The notes: generated from the letters alone by a model not told the origin. Shown: positions 44,873 through 52,926, numbered from the stretch's first letter. The stretch: DNA of 64,000 nt from Jeongeupia sp. HS-3 (GCF_015140455.1 NZ_AP024094.1:2604001-2668000), one strand, 5' to 3'. Numbers and translations are program-made.

Positions 44873-46573
44873 CTAAATGGGTTGGCACCGCGATTTTTGC
44901 ACAACATCGTCATACGATAATTTTCGTTGTCCATTGACCATTCGTTTTTCCTCTTCAAAACTAGCGCTGGATAATGCTTTATCACCACCAAGAGCTGCAG
45001 CACGAACTCCTACCAGCCAAGGAAACCCATAAAAAACAGCTTGAGTCGATATTTTTTTGTCTGCATTCTTCAATAAGATCTGAATACTGGACTGATTGAT
45101 ATCAAAAAAAGCCTGATTGTAGTAAACAACGGAGGGAACCTCCAAGCTACTACGTGTCGAATTCCCATGTCCACGCAACTTGCAATCCACCTGCTGTAAA
45201 TCCTCGCCATGATCCGACGTATACCAGAAAACTGCTGGATTTTTCTGGGATGACAGTAATTTCGCGACATCCGATAACACTCGATCAGTGTATACAATTG
45301 TGTTGTCGTAACTATTACTGACCTCTTGGCGGGAAGAAGCGCTTTGAAGCGCAACATCGCCAACATCGTTGAGAGAGGGTCGGAAGATATCGTATTCGCC
45401 CGGATAGCGGTGCTTATAATTCCAATGACTACCCAGCATATGAAGAACGACAAAGATGCGCTGTTGATTTCGTTTCAATATTTCTTCTAACTTTCCGGCC
45501 AACACACCATCCATGCTACCTGGGCCACTGTACTCGGCCGGATTCAGGTAGAAGCGTTCATTAGCCTCACTGGCGAATTGCGTAATGGGAGAGTCATAGC
45601 GGCCATACGTTTGTTGATTGGACACCCAGTACGTGTAGAATCCGGCTTCTTCAAACAGCGAAACGAGACTCTTCTCCGGGAACACCATCGCCGAGGACAA
45701 TGGCGGCTTCCGTGAAATCATTACTGGAACCGACATTCTCGTCGAATCCCACGGCGTGACCATATCGCGAAGAGCCACCAAATTCCTGATCTTGGCCAGT
45801 TCCGGATTGGTCGCTCGTTGGTAACCATATAAAGACCACCTATCTTTCCGGCTTGACTCACCAATAATAAGTACAACAATCTGTTTTTCTGGGCCGATGT
45901 ATTTTGGATTGAATTTGAATCCAGATTTTTCGTGAATCACATGCAACATGTTTCTCCGCTCATCCAAGTAGCTCAATAGCCTCATATAGATACCGGGAAA
46001 GAACGTGCTTTTAAGATCCAAGAACACATCATTCGATGTTTTTTCAGACAGTGCATCTGAAGCCGCATCGGAATTTTTGGGGAACATGGTTGCTTCATGC
46101 GCCAATGCCACACCGCCTAACGCACTGGTGCTGAGCAGCAGCAAGATCAGTCGCATCTTCTTGCTCACAGCAGGCCATGCTCTCGCCCATCGACATAACC
46201 AGATCACCCCGAACACCCAACATATGCAGATGACCAAGCCCAAGAACCCGCCCAAAGGGGACAAAAACTCTATGGTTTCCGCCAAATTGCTCTCGGCCAG
46301 AATTCCATACAGATGTGGCGAGCTTGGCTTTTGGTATAGCCAGATGTAGAGGAACTCAAATGGTGCAAGTAATAGTGCTGGCGCCAAAGCCCACACAAGG
46401 TATTTCCAGCGGCCAAGCACAGAAATAAAAAACAGGAATACAAACAGTGAGAGCGCCCATAGTGGGAATTCGCTAGATGTTGCATCAGAAGCCAAATATG
46501 TCGCCACGTTGGCAACGGCAAATACGGCAGCCACAACGATGCCGGCATACCGGGAAGCGGTGATCGACCCCAA
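44873..46573 (-). CDS. Phosphoethanolamine transferase-like membrane protein (sulfatase fold)
   Basis: 566 residues: five N-terminal helices (to about 157) and a periplasmic alkaline-phosphatase-type domain. Active-site parts: IGESSRKDRWSLYGYQRATNP (nucleophile region near 237-241, Ser where EptA has Thr), LHMLGSHWNYKHRYP, YTSDHGEDLQQ and LRGHGNST. This resembles CptA/EptA and the neisserial pilin transferase PptA. Start is TTG (46573) with GGAGG 5 nt upstream; no ATG precedes the first helix. It follows the pilin gene and terminator, so pilin or lipid A are both possible acceptors; pilin is favoured only by position. Confidence 0.75.
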   Translation of the reverse strand: MGSITASRYAGIVVAAVFAVANVATYLASDATSSEFPLWALSLFVFLFFISVLGRWKYLVWALAPALLLAPFEFLYIWLYQKPSSPHLYGILAESNLAETIEFLSPLGGFLGLVICICWVFGVIWLCRWARAWPAVSKKMRLILLLLSTSALGGVALAHEATMFPKNSDAASDALSEKTSNDVFLDLKSTFFPGIYMRLLSYLDERRNMLHVIHEKSGFKFNPKYIGPEKQIVVLIIGESSRKDRWSLYGYQRATNPELAKIRNLVALRDMVTPWDSTRMSVPVMISRKPPLSSAMVFPEKSLVSLFEEAGFYTYWVSNQQTYGRYDSPITQFASEANERFYLNPAEYSGPGSMDGVLAGKLEEILKRNQQRIFVVLHMLGSHWNYKHRYPGEYDIFRPSLNDVGDVALQSASSRQEVSNSYDNTIVYTDRVLSDVAKLLSSQKNPAVFWYTSDHGEDLQQVDCKLRGHGNSTRSSLEVPSVVYYNQAFFDINQSSIQILLKNADKKISTQAVFYGFPWLVGVRAAALGGDKALSSASFEEEKRMVNGQRKLSYDDVVQKSRCQPI

Positions 46574-46592
46574 GCCACCCTCCAGAATACGA

Positions 46593-46622
46593 AAAAGCCC
46601 TCCTTGAACAGGAGGGCTTTTA
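46593..46622. terminator. Terminator after the pilin gene
   Basis: Stem AAAAGCCCTCCT / AGGAGGGCTTTT with loop TGAAC; on the minus strand it lies between pilin stop and the transferase start. Some readthrough could express the downstream genes. Confidence 0.85.
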
Positions 46623-46636
46623 ACAGAAAAATTAAG

Positions 46637-47119
46637 TTACGACGCAGAGGCGGAAGCCGAACCCGAACCTGCACTCATCTTTTTCACATATTCGACTGCA
46701 GCTTTGTTTGTTGAATCCGTAGAGGCCACCCACTTAATACTGGATTCGCCTTCAACCGGAGTCGCGATAAAGGTAATTTTATCGCCCACATCCACGCCAG
46801 TACCCAACGCTTTCAGGGTCAATTCGATTTTACCTTCCGTAGCAGAACCCGTAATCGTTGCAGCGCTGACTTCGTTGGTCGCAGCAAAGGTCGTGCCCTT
46901 ATCGGTCAGTGCGGTAGCATCAGCCGGAAATGTGCCATCGGCCTGAAAAGCCTCGGACATTGCCAGCTTCAGCGGCTCGGCAGCCGAAACCGCGTTCGAC
47001 ATCTTGGCGCGGATCGTATAGTTCTGATACTGCGGAATCGCCACGGCGGCAAGAATACCGATGATCGCCACAACGATCATCAGTTCGATCAGGGTGAAGC
47101 CCTGTTGCATCTTTTTCAT
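46637..47119 (-). CDS. pilA: Type IV major pilin (PilA-like), cysteine-free
   Basis: 160 residues with a 7-residue leader MKKMQQG cleaved before [20 protein letters not shown], the prepilin peptidase motif with Glu5. The mature protein (about 153 residues) has the usual long N-terminal helix and a beta-rich head but no cysteines, so it lacks the C-terminal disulfide loop of classic type IVa pilins. It ends [10 protein letters not shown], a Ser-rich tail that could be modified. I chose ATG 47119 because GGAG lies 9 nt before it; ATG 47128 and 47137 would lengthen the leader. A sigma-54 promoter lies about 65 bp further upstream. Confidence 0.9.
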   Translation of the reverse strand: MKKMQQGFTLIELMIVVAIIGILAAVAIPQYQNYTIRAKMSNAVSAAEPLKLAMSEAFQADGTFPADATALTDKGTTFAATNEVSAATITGSATEGKIELTLKALGTGVDVGDKITFIATPVEGESSIKWVASTDSTNKAAVEYVKKMSAGSGSASASAS

Positions 47120-47194
47120 TTTGCTCATCTCCAACATCTTTGAGTGGGTAGGCTCGGTGGCCAACGCAGCCACTTGCCGCGTGCCAACTACATA

Positions 47195-47210
47195 AGCAAG
47201 GGCTGTGCCA
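47195..47210 (-). promoter_or_regulatory. Sigma-54 promoter of the pilin gene
   Basis: On the minus strand TGGCAC-N5-TTGCT, an exact -24/-12 element. The transcript would start about 12 bp downstream (near 47183), giving a leader of about 64 nt. Sigma-54 with PilR is the known control of pilA in Pseudomonas. Confidence 0.85.
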
Positions 47211-47245
47211 GCTTCCGGCAATCCGCACATTTCTGCGTTCGGCCC

Positions 47246-47274
47246 TTGGTGTCGTGGCGGGTTTTCCGTATAAT
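47246..47274 (+). promoter_or_regulatory. Sigma-70 promoter directed to tRNA-Thr
   Basis: TTGGTG (47246-47251), 17-bp spacer, TATAAT (47269-47274). It points away from the pilin gene and lies about 120 bp before tRNA-Thr. No other plus-strand gene intervenes. Confidence 0.75.
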
Positions 47275-47281
47275 CCGGCCG

Positions 47282-47359
47282 GTTGCTGTTGCGATGCCGT
47301 AGGTAGCAACAGTACGAAAGCCAAGCGCAGCAAGGCTTTCCGCGGTGGGGCACTAGCCC
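47282..47359 (+). other. Possible structured leader RNA before tRNA-Thr
   Basis: Three consecutive small hairpins: GTTGCT/AGCAAC (47282-47310), AAAGCC/GGCTTT (47317-47339) and GGGC/GCCC (47348-47359). Could be a processed 5' leader or a small RNA. I do not recognise a known family. Confidence 0.35.
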
Positions 47360-47393
47360 GTCCGGACAGGATTCAACACAAGTTTCGGTTTTA

Positions 47394-47469
47394 GCCGGTG
47401 TAGCTCAGTTGGTAGAGCAGCGCATTCGTAATGCGAAGGTCGTAGGTTCGACTCCTATCTCCGGCACCA
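47394..47469 (+). tRNA. tRNA-Thr (anticodon CGT)
   Basis: Acceptor GCCGGTG, D arm, anticodon loop TTCGTAA giving CGT, T loop TTCGACT, encoded CCA. The acceptor has a U6-U67 mismatch; the rest pairs normally and the sequence closely resembles enterobacterial tRNA-Thr(CGT). Confidence 0.95.
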
Positions 47470-47478
47470 CTTGAAGTG

Positions 47479-47509
47479 AAAAGGGCAGCTCCTCGGAGCT
47501 GCCCTTTTT
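47479..47509 (+). terminator. Terminator of tRNA-Thr
   Basis: Stem AAAAGGGCAGCTCC / GGAGCTGCCCTTTT with a 2-nt loop and T5. Confidence 0.9.
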
Positions 47510-47608
47510 GCTTTCCACCGTCCCGATGTGACGTTCTGCGGCACCTGTCCTCACCATTTGCGGCAAGCTTGGCCGGCCATGCGCGCAGCGCAGTGGCGGG
47601 CATGATGT

Positions 47609-47935
47609 TTAATCACCTGGTATCTCATCAGTGATCGGAAGCAGATCGGCGCGAATGCTATCCCGAAAGCGCGGGCTGGCATCGGCCCAGTCGAGCAGAT
47701 CTACCTTGAACGGTAGCGGCGATTCGGTGAATGCTTCGTTCAGTGTCGCGAGCGCCGATAACGGCAATGCCTCGTCGCCCATGATAGCCAGATCAAGATC
47801 AGAAAATGGCCGTGCCGTGCCGCGCACGCGTGAACCGAATACGCAGACCTTCCGATCGGGCAGGTGTTGGGCAAGAATACGATAAATGATTTGCCACTGT
47901 TCCGGGCTGAGGTCGAGGCCGATTGGCACGGTCAT
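47609..47935 (-). CDS. MNT-type minimal nucleotidyltransferase
   Basis: 108 residues of the MNT/MJ0435-type nucleotidyltransferase fold with the motif FGSRVRGTARPFSDLDLAI (GSR...D-x-D, residues about 33-51), then DLLDWADASPRFRDSI. Paired with the upstream HEPN gene by an ATGA overlap. In HEPN/MNT modules the MNT protein acts as antitoxin, AMPylating the HEPN toxin; this may be such a pair, although HI0073/HI0074-type pairs are widespread without proven toxicity. Confidence 0.8.
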   Translation of the reverse strand: MTVPIGLDLSPEQWQIIYRILAQHLPDRKVCVFGSRVRGTARPFSDLDLAIMGDEALPLSALATLNEAFTESPLPFKVDLLDWADASPRFRDSIRADLLPITDEIPGD

Positions 47936-48351
47936 GGCGTAGCAACGGTTCGCGCTTGCAAAGCCAGCAACAAGCCCCGTGCTTCTGCCAGAAAATCCGG
48001 TATCAGTATCAGAACCTGCTTGGCCTTGGCTTCATCGTAGGTATGGCTGGTGGTGCCACGCGCCTGACGAAATTCGCGCCAGCGCGGCCAATCCCCCTGT
48101 AGCAGACCTTGGGCATTGCCTGCCCGGATCAGATCGGCAAAGGCCATTTCGTGGATTTCTTCGGGATTGGCCGCTGCCTGCGCCAGATAGCGCCGCAACA
48201 TTTTGTGGGCGATTTCGTAGGTAAATTCAAACCGCTGGATCGTGGCATCGCGATACAGCAGGTTCTCCGGTTCTGCGTGTATGGCATCCAGCGCTTCGGC
48301 CAGGCGGTCGATCGCACTGGCTAACGAGGTCAGATCAAGTGGGATCGTCAT
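47932..48351 (-). CDS. HEPN-type nucleotidyltransferase substrate-binding protein (HI0074 family)
   Basis: 139 residues, all-helical. The family pattern IQRFEFTYEIAHKMLRRYL is followed by a HEPN Rx4H motif, RGTTSH, and YDEAKAKQVL. Start chosen at ATG 48351 (MTIPLDLTS); a TTG six codons upstream is possible. The gene is first of the two-gene unit and overlaps the MNT gene by 4 bp. With an intact Rx4H it could be an RNase toxin of a HEPN/MNT system. Confidence 0.8.
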   Translation of the reverse strand: MTIPLDLTSLASAIDRLAEALDAIHAEPENLLYRDATIQRFEFTYEIAHKMLRRYLAQAAANPEEIHEMAFADLIRAGNAQGLLQGDWPRWREFRQARGTTSHTYDEAKAKQVLILIPDFLAEARGLLLALQARTVATP

Positions 48352-48443
48352 GACGGCTTCGGCATTCAAAAGAGAACCCGATTATCGGCCAAGCCCATGC
48401 CGGCCGATAGCCTTGGTGATGGGTGAGCGTTGCCTCGCCGCGC

Positions 48444-49607
48444 TTAGAGCGCCAAGCCGGCCGGCTTGTGCCCGGTCAGCAGATAATCCATCAGTTCCTT
48501 CACTGGGCGGATGGCGCTGCCGAAGGGCAGGTTTTCCGAGCCACGGAAGAACAGGCCCTGATTCACTTCACCACGCACGGCGGCGGCGAGTTTCAGGTCG
48601 ATGCAGAACTGGCCGATCTTGGCGAGGCCGTCGCGGAAGCCGCAGACGGTCAGGCAGTTCAGCGATTGGGTGCAGCGGCGCGGATCGGCCTTGGCGTTGG
48701 CCTGGGCCTTGGCTTCCATTTTCAGGTACTTGGCCAGCCACGGGGTGTTGACCGCGCGCGCCGGCAGGCCGGCGACCGACATGAACTCGACCACGTCGGT
48801 TTTCTGCGCGCCGGCGAGCACGTTCTTGAAATTGATGTGCGCGTCGCCCTCTTCGGTCACCGCAAAGGCGGTGCCCAGCTGCACGGCGTTGGCGCCGCAA
48901 CCGAGCAGGTGCGCGACCTTGGCGTGGCTGTTGATGCCACCGGCGACGATTAGCGGAATCGGCTCGATTTCCAGCTTGGCGAAAATCTCGTGGGTCTCGG
49001 CCAATACGCGCTCGAATTCGAACTTCTCATCGTGGACACCGGCAATGCTCGCCGCGCCGAGGTGGCCGCCGGCATGGGCCGGATGTTCGATCACGATGGC
49101 GTCGGGCAGCTTGCCTTTCTTCATCCAGCGTTTGAGGACGATATTGATGCCGCGACTATCGGAAAGAATCGGGATCAGCGCCACACTCGGGAAGTCGGCG
49201 GTCATTTCAGGCAGATCAAGCGGCAGGCCGGCGCCCATCACGATCGCGTCGGCGCCGGATTCGCACGCCTGGCGTACATGCTGGGGATGGGCATCCACGG
49301 CCTTCATCACGTTCACGGCGATCATGCCGCGCCCCTGGGCGGTATCGCGAGCCTGACGGATTTCGCGATCGAGTGCGATCAGGTTCAGCGCATCCAGCGT
49401 GGCCTGATCCTTCGTGCCTTCGCTTTGAGCGAGCAGATCAGGATGGTGGTGACGCAAATCGACCGAGGCAATGGTGCCGACGCCGCCCTGGCTGGCCACG
49501 GCGCTGGCGAGCTTGTGCGCCGAAACGCCAACGCCCATACCGCCTTGAACGATGGGCAAGAGTTTCTTGCCCTTGATAATCAGTGGTTCGAAATGATGTG
49601 CAAGCAT
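48444..49607 (-). CDS. Nitronate monooxygenase (2-nitropropane dioxygenase family)
   Basis: 387-residue FMN-dependent TIM-barrel enzyme that oxidises alkyl nitronates such as propionate-3-nitronate. Family features: IKGKKLLPIVQGGMGVGVS at the N-terminus, GADAIVMGAGLPLDLP, HPAHAGGHLG, LIVAGGINSHAKVAHLLGCGANAVQLGTAF. A Cys-containing segment RRCTQSLNCLTVCGF near the C-terminus could bind a metal and is a feature of the longer branch of the family. Start ATG 49607 is preceded by AAGGAT. Confidence 0.85.
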   Translation of the reverse strand: MLAHHFEPLIIKGKKLLPIVQGGMGVGVSAHKLASAVASQGGVGTIASVDLRHHHPDLLAQSEGTKDQATLDALNLIALDREIRQARDTAQGRGMIAVNVMKAVDAHPQHVRQACESGADAIVMGAGLPLDLPEMTADFPSVALIPILSDSRGINIVLKRWMKKGKLPDAIVIEHPAHAGGHLGAASIAGVHDEKFEFERVLAETHEIFAKLEIEPIPLIVAGGINSHAKVAHLLGCGANAVQLGTAFAVTEEGDAHINFKNVLAGAQKTDVVEFMSVAGLPARAVNTPWLAKYLKMEAKAQANAKADPRRCTQSLNCLTVCGFRDGLAKIGQFCIDLKLAAAVRGEVNQGLFFRGSENLPFGSAIRPVKELMDYLLTGHKPAGLAL

Positions 49608-49736
49608 GCCGATGTATCCTTGTAGGCGCCGTACGCGCGGCCTTGTGGCCGACTGCTGCAGCACCGATTTATCCCGGCTGGTATACCGGTGGATTTATAC
49701 GAGGCTGAAGTGTGATCGTTTGGTCGGCAAAAAATG

Positions 49737-49750
49737 TTGATCTAGCGCAA
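49737..49750. promoter_or_regulatory. Weak FNR/ANR-like site
   Basis: TTGAT-CTAG-CGCAA: first half exact, second half 3 of 5. About 130 bp upstream of the nitronate monooxygenase start in the 278-bp gap before nrdG, which otherwise contains only the nrd terminator. Confidence 0.3.
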
Positions 49751-49812
49751 GGACGGCGACGCCGGCATGTGGATTGGCAGCATTCACGCTGCATATCGGC
49801 AGGATGCCAGCC

Positions 49813-49835
49813 GAAAACCCCGCCTGTCGGGCGGG
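49813..49835 (-). terminator. Terminator of the nrd operon
   Basis: Minus-strand stem CCCGCC / GGCGGG, 5-nt loop, followed by GTTTTC; 50 bp after the nrdG stop. Confidence 0.7.
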
Positions 49836-49885
49836 CTCACCGCGGCAATACGGCAGGCACGTCCGGCGAATCGCGGCCTATCGGC

Positions 49886-50632
49886 TTAGTCGTTGCGAAC
49901 GGTGAAGCTGGCAAACCGCGCTGCGATCGCCGCGCACGTTGAGGCGCTCGGGTAGCCGGCCGGCAGCGGGTTGCTGCCCAGCAGCGCCGATTCGCAGCCT
50001 TGCGGGCGATAGCGTTGCAGCGCGTAATCCTGCACGCCCAGCCCGGCCAGCGTGTCGGCCAGCGCCAGCAGTGCCGCATCATCGTGCAGTTGCGGGTGGA
50101 TGGTGGTGCGGCACTCGAACGCCACGCCGGTATCGATCACCTGCTGCAACGACGCCCGTGCCGGATCGCCGCTACGCTGCACCAGCGTCACCTGCTGGTA
50201 ATCGGCAAAGCCGGTTTTGACATCAAACCCCACCCAGTCCACATACGGCAGGCAATGCGCCAGCCGCGCCGGGTAGGCGCCGCCGGTATGCAGCGCGGCC
50301 TTGAAGCCCATCGCCTTCACGTCGCGCAGCATTGCCGGCAGGTGTTTCTCGGCCAGCGGCTCGCCGCCGCAGAACACCACCGCATCCAGAAGGCCACGAC
50401 GCTGCTCGAGCCACGTGACGATTTCGGCCCACACCGGCACGCCGGCGACCTGCTGGCGCGCCTGCAAATGCGGGTTGTGGCAGTAGTGACAACGCCACGG
50501 GCAGCCGGCCAGAAACACCACGCACGCCAGCTCGCCCGGGTAATCGCAACTGGAGAACGGCACGAATCCACCGATTTGGGGCGGATTCGGCAGATCACGC
50601 GATGCGATCAAGCGGGCGGCAGCCTCAGCCAC
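49886..50632 (-). CDS. nrdG: Anaerobic ribonucleotide reductase activating protein (radical SAM)
   Basis: 248 residues. The radical-SAM cluster motif CPWRCHYCHN (CxxxCxxC, about 44-51) and FCGGEPLAEKHLPAM are clear; the length and N-terminal extension match the divergent nrdG group that partners an atypical NrdD rather than short E. coli NrdG. It should install a glycyl radical on the reductase. Start is GTG (50632), overlapping the stop of the 61-residue glycyl-radical gene by 8 bp. Last gene of the operon. Confidence 0.88.
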   Translation of the reverse strand: MAEAAARLIASRDLPNPPQIGGFVPFSSCDYPGELACVVFLAGCPWRCHYCHNPHLQARQQVAGVPVWAEIVTWLEQRRGLLDAVVFCGGEPLAEKHLPAMLRDVKAMGFKAALHTGGAYPARLAHCLPYVDWVGFDVKTGFADYQQVTLVQRSGDPARASLQQVIDTGVAFECRTTIHPQLHDDAALLALADTLAGLGVQDYALQRYRPQGCESALLGSNPLPAGYPSASTCAAIAARFASFTVRND

Positions 50633-50810
50633 GGCCCGGCTCGTTGAAGAAGGTGCGCTCGGCGAACTCGCCCTGCTTGCCGGTGTTGAAGCTGGTCACC
50701 GGGCGGTGATAACCCATCACTCGCGTCCACACTTCGCAGCGGGTGCGCTCTTCATCGCGCAGTTGCACCTCGGCGGTGGCCAGTTGGGACTGGATTGAAA
50801 GATCGGTCAT
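50625..50810 (-). CDS. Separate glycyl-radical-domain peptide of class III ribonucleotide reductase
   Basis: 61 residues from ATG 50810 with AGGAG 7 nt upstream. The core CEVWTRVMGYHRPV, then SFNTGKQGEFAERTFF, aligns with the C-terminal glycyl-radical loop of one-piece NrdD proteins (R-V/I-x-G-Y-x-R-P...N-x-GK-x-E). The radical-bearing Gly would be that of RVMGYH. The upstream nrdD product ends before this region. So radical site and catalytic barrel are on different polypeptides, comparable in principle to YfiD and pyruvate formate-lyase. Named from its motif; no experimental basis is visible. Confidence 0.75.
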   Translation of the reverse strand: MTDLSIQSQLATAEVQLRDEERTRCEVWTRVMGYHRPVTSFNTGKQGEFAERTFFNEPGRG

Positions 50811-50869
50811 GTTTTTCTCCTGAAAATGGTTCGGGGTCTGGTCGGCGACCTTGAGAGGCCGCCCGTGCA

Positions 50870-52867
50870 TCAGTCGCAGCAGGCTGCGGTTTTCTTGGCG
50901 ATCAGTTCGGCATCACACTTCGGGCAGAACTGGTGATGGCCGGCGAGGTAGCCGTGGGTCGGGCAGACCGAGAACGTCGGCGTCACCGTCAGGTAGGGCA
51001 GGCGGAAGCTCGACAGCGATTTCTTCACCAGTGCCTTGCACGCCGCGCTGCTCGATACCGCTTCGTTCATATACAGATGCAGCACGGTGCCGCCGGTGTA
51101 CTTGCGTTGCAGCTCGTCCTGACGCGACAGCGCTTCGAACGGATCATCGGTAAAGCCGACCGGCAACTGGCTGGAGTTGGTGTAGTAAGGCTGATCCACA
51201 CTGCCGGCCTGGATGATCTCCGGATAGCGCTTCTTGTCTTCGCGGGCGAAGCGGTAGGTCGTGCCTTCGGCCGGCGTCGCTTCCAGGTTGTACAGGTGGC
51301 CGGTTTCTTCCTGGAACTCGGTCATCCGCGCGCGGATGTGATCGAGCAATCGCACCGCCAGCGCATGGCCCTCGGGTGCGGTGATGTCGATTTTGTCGCC
51401 CGAGAAGTTGCGGATCATCTCGTTCACGCCGTTCACGCCCAAGGTACTGAAGTGGTTGCGCAGCGTGCCGAGATAACGCTTGGTGTACGGATACAGGCCG
51501 TTGTCGATCAGCCGCTGGATCACCTTGCGCTTGAGTTCGAGCGAGGTCTTGGCCAGATCCATCAGCGTATCGACGCGGGCGAACAGGCCGGCCTCGTCGC
51601 CGCGGAATTCATGGCCGAGCCGCGCGCAGTTGATCGTCACCACGCCAAGCGAGCCGGTCTGCTCGGCGCTGCCGAACAGGCCGTTGCCGCGCTTCAGCAA
51701 CTCGCGCAGGTCGAGCTGCAAGCGGCAGCACATCGAGCGCACCATATGCGGCTGCAGCTCGGAATTGAGGAAGTTCTGGAAGTAAGGCAGGCCGTACTTG
51801 GCGGTCATCTCGAACAAGAGTTCGGTGTTCGGGTGATCCCAGTCGAAATCCGGCGTGATGTTGTAGGTCGGGATCGGGAAAGTGAATGCACGGCCCTTGG
51901 CGTCGCCGGCCATCATCACTTCGATATAGGCGCGGTTGATCATCTCCATTTCGGCCTGCAGATCGCCGTAGGCGAACGGCATCTCGACGCCGCCGATATA
52001 GGGGATCTGCTCTTTCAGATCCTCCGGGCACACCCAGTCGAAGGTCAGGTTGGTGAACGGCGTTTGCGTGCCCCAACGACTCGGCACGTTCAGGTTGTAG
52101 ATCAGCTCCTGGATGTGCTGCTTGACCTCCTCGTACGACAGATCGTCGACGCGGATGAACGCCGCCATATAGGTATCGAACGACGAGAACGCCTGCGCGC
52201 CGGCCCATTCGTTCTGCAGCGTGCCGAGGAAGTTGACGATCTGCCCGACGGCGCTGCCCATGTGCTTGGGCGGCGTGGCCTCGACCTTGCCCGGCACGCC
52301 GTTGAAGCCTTCGGTCAGCAGGCGCCGCAGCGACCAGCCGGCGCAATAACCTGAGAGCATGTCCAGATCATGTACATGGATCGCGCCCGAGCGGTGCGCG
52401 GCGCCGATTTCGGGCGGATACACATGGTTGAGCCAGTAATTGGCGATCACCTTGCCGCTGGTATTGAGGATCAGCCCGCCAAGACTGTAGCCCTGGTTGG
52501 CGTTGGCATTGACGCGCCAGTCCGAGCGGTCGAGGTATTCGTTGATGCTGGCGCCGACGTCGACCACGGTGCGGGTATCGGCACGCAGACGCGCATGCGC
52601 TTCGCGGTAGGCGATATAGGCACGCGCGGTTTTCAGGTGGCCGGCGGCGAGCAGCGTTTCCTCGACCGCGTCCTGGATCGCCTCGATCGACGGCGTGGTG
52701 TCGGCGGCCAGGTGGTTGAGTACCGTGACCGCGAGCGCGTGCGCCCAGTCGGTATCGAATTCGCCGCTGGCCTTGCCGGCCGCGGCGATCGCGGCGGCGA
52801 TTTTATCGGCGGCAAACGGCGCGACGCGGCCGTCGCGCTTGGTCACATACTGGGGAGTGTGGGTCAT
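50870..52867 (-). CDS. nrdD: Anaerobic class III ribonucleoside-triphosphate reductase, lacking its glycyl-radical tail
   Basis: 665 residues from ATG 52867 (MTHTPQYV). N-terminal ATP-cone (VTKRDGRVAPFAADKIAAAI, about 5-95), then the ten-stranded barrel with NANQGYSLGGLILNTSG, HVHDLDMLSGYCAGWSLR, NFLGTLQNEWAGAQAFSSFDTY and MCCRLQLDLRELLKRGNGLFGS (active-site cysteines). It ends with a zinc-type segment VCPTHGYLAGHHQFCPKCDAE and stops without the glycyl-radical loop, which is encoded 59 bp downstream as a separate gene. A TTG four codons upstream is an alternative start. Expression is expected under anoxia. Confidence 0.9.
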   Translation of the reverse strand: MTHTPQYVTKRDGRVAPFAADKIAAAIAAAGKASGEFDTDWAHALAVTVLNHLAADTTPSIEAIQDAVEETLLAAGHLKTARAYIAYREAHARLRADTRTVVDVGASINEYLDRSDWRVNANANQGYSLGGLILNTSGKVIANYWLNHVYPPEIGAAHRSGAIHVHDLDMLSGYCAGWSLRRLLTEGFNGVPGKVEATPPKHMGSAVGQIVNFLGTLQNEWAGAQAFSSFDTYMAAFIRVDDLSYEEVKQHIQELIYNLNVPSRWGTQTPFTNLTFDWVCPEDLKEQIPYIGGVEMPFAYGDLQAEMEMINRAYIEVMMAGDAKGRAFTFPIPTYNITPDFDWDHPNTELLFEMTAKYGLPYFQNFLNSELQPHMVRSMCCRLQLDLRELLKRGNGLFGSAEQTGSLGVVTINCARLGHEFRGDEAGLFARVDTLMDLAKTSLELKRKVIQRLIDNGLYPYTKRYLGTLRNHFSTLGVNGVNEMIRNFSGDKIDITAPEGHALAVRLLDHIRARMTEFQEETGHLYNLEATPAEGTTYRFAREDKKRYPEIIQAGSVDQPYYTNSSQLPVGFTDDPFEALSRQDELQRKYTGGTVLHLYMNEAVSSSAACKALVKKSLSSFRLPYLTVTPTFSVCPTHGYLAGHHQFCPKCDAELIAKKTAACCD

Positions 52868-52872
52868 CAGAG

Positions 52873-52905
52873 TTATCAACTATTCATCAACAATTTATCA
52901 ACATG
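52873..52905 (-). repeat. Three 11-bp direct repeats before nrdD
   Basis: TTATCAACTAT, TCATCAACAAT, TTATCAACATG in immediate succession, i.e. ATCAAC every 11 bp. They lie between the NrdR-like box and the nrdD start, probably in the leader or core promoter. Confidence 0.6.
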
Positions 52906-52926
52906 TGGTGCATTAGCGCCGTATGG

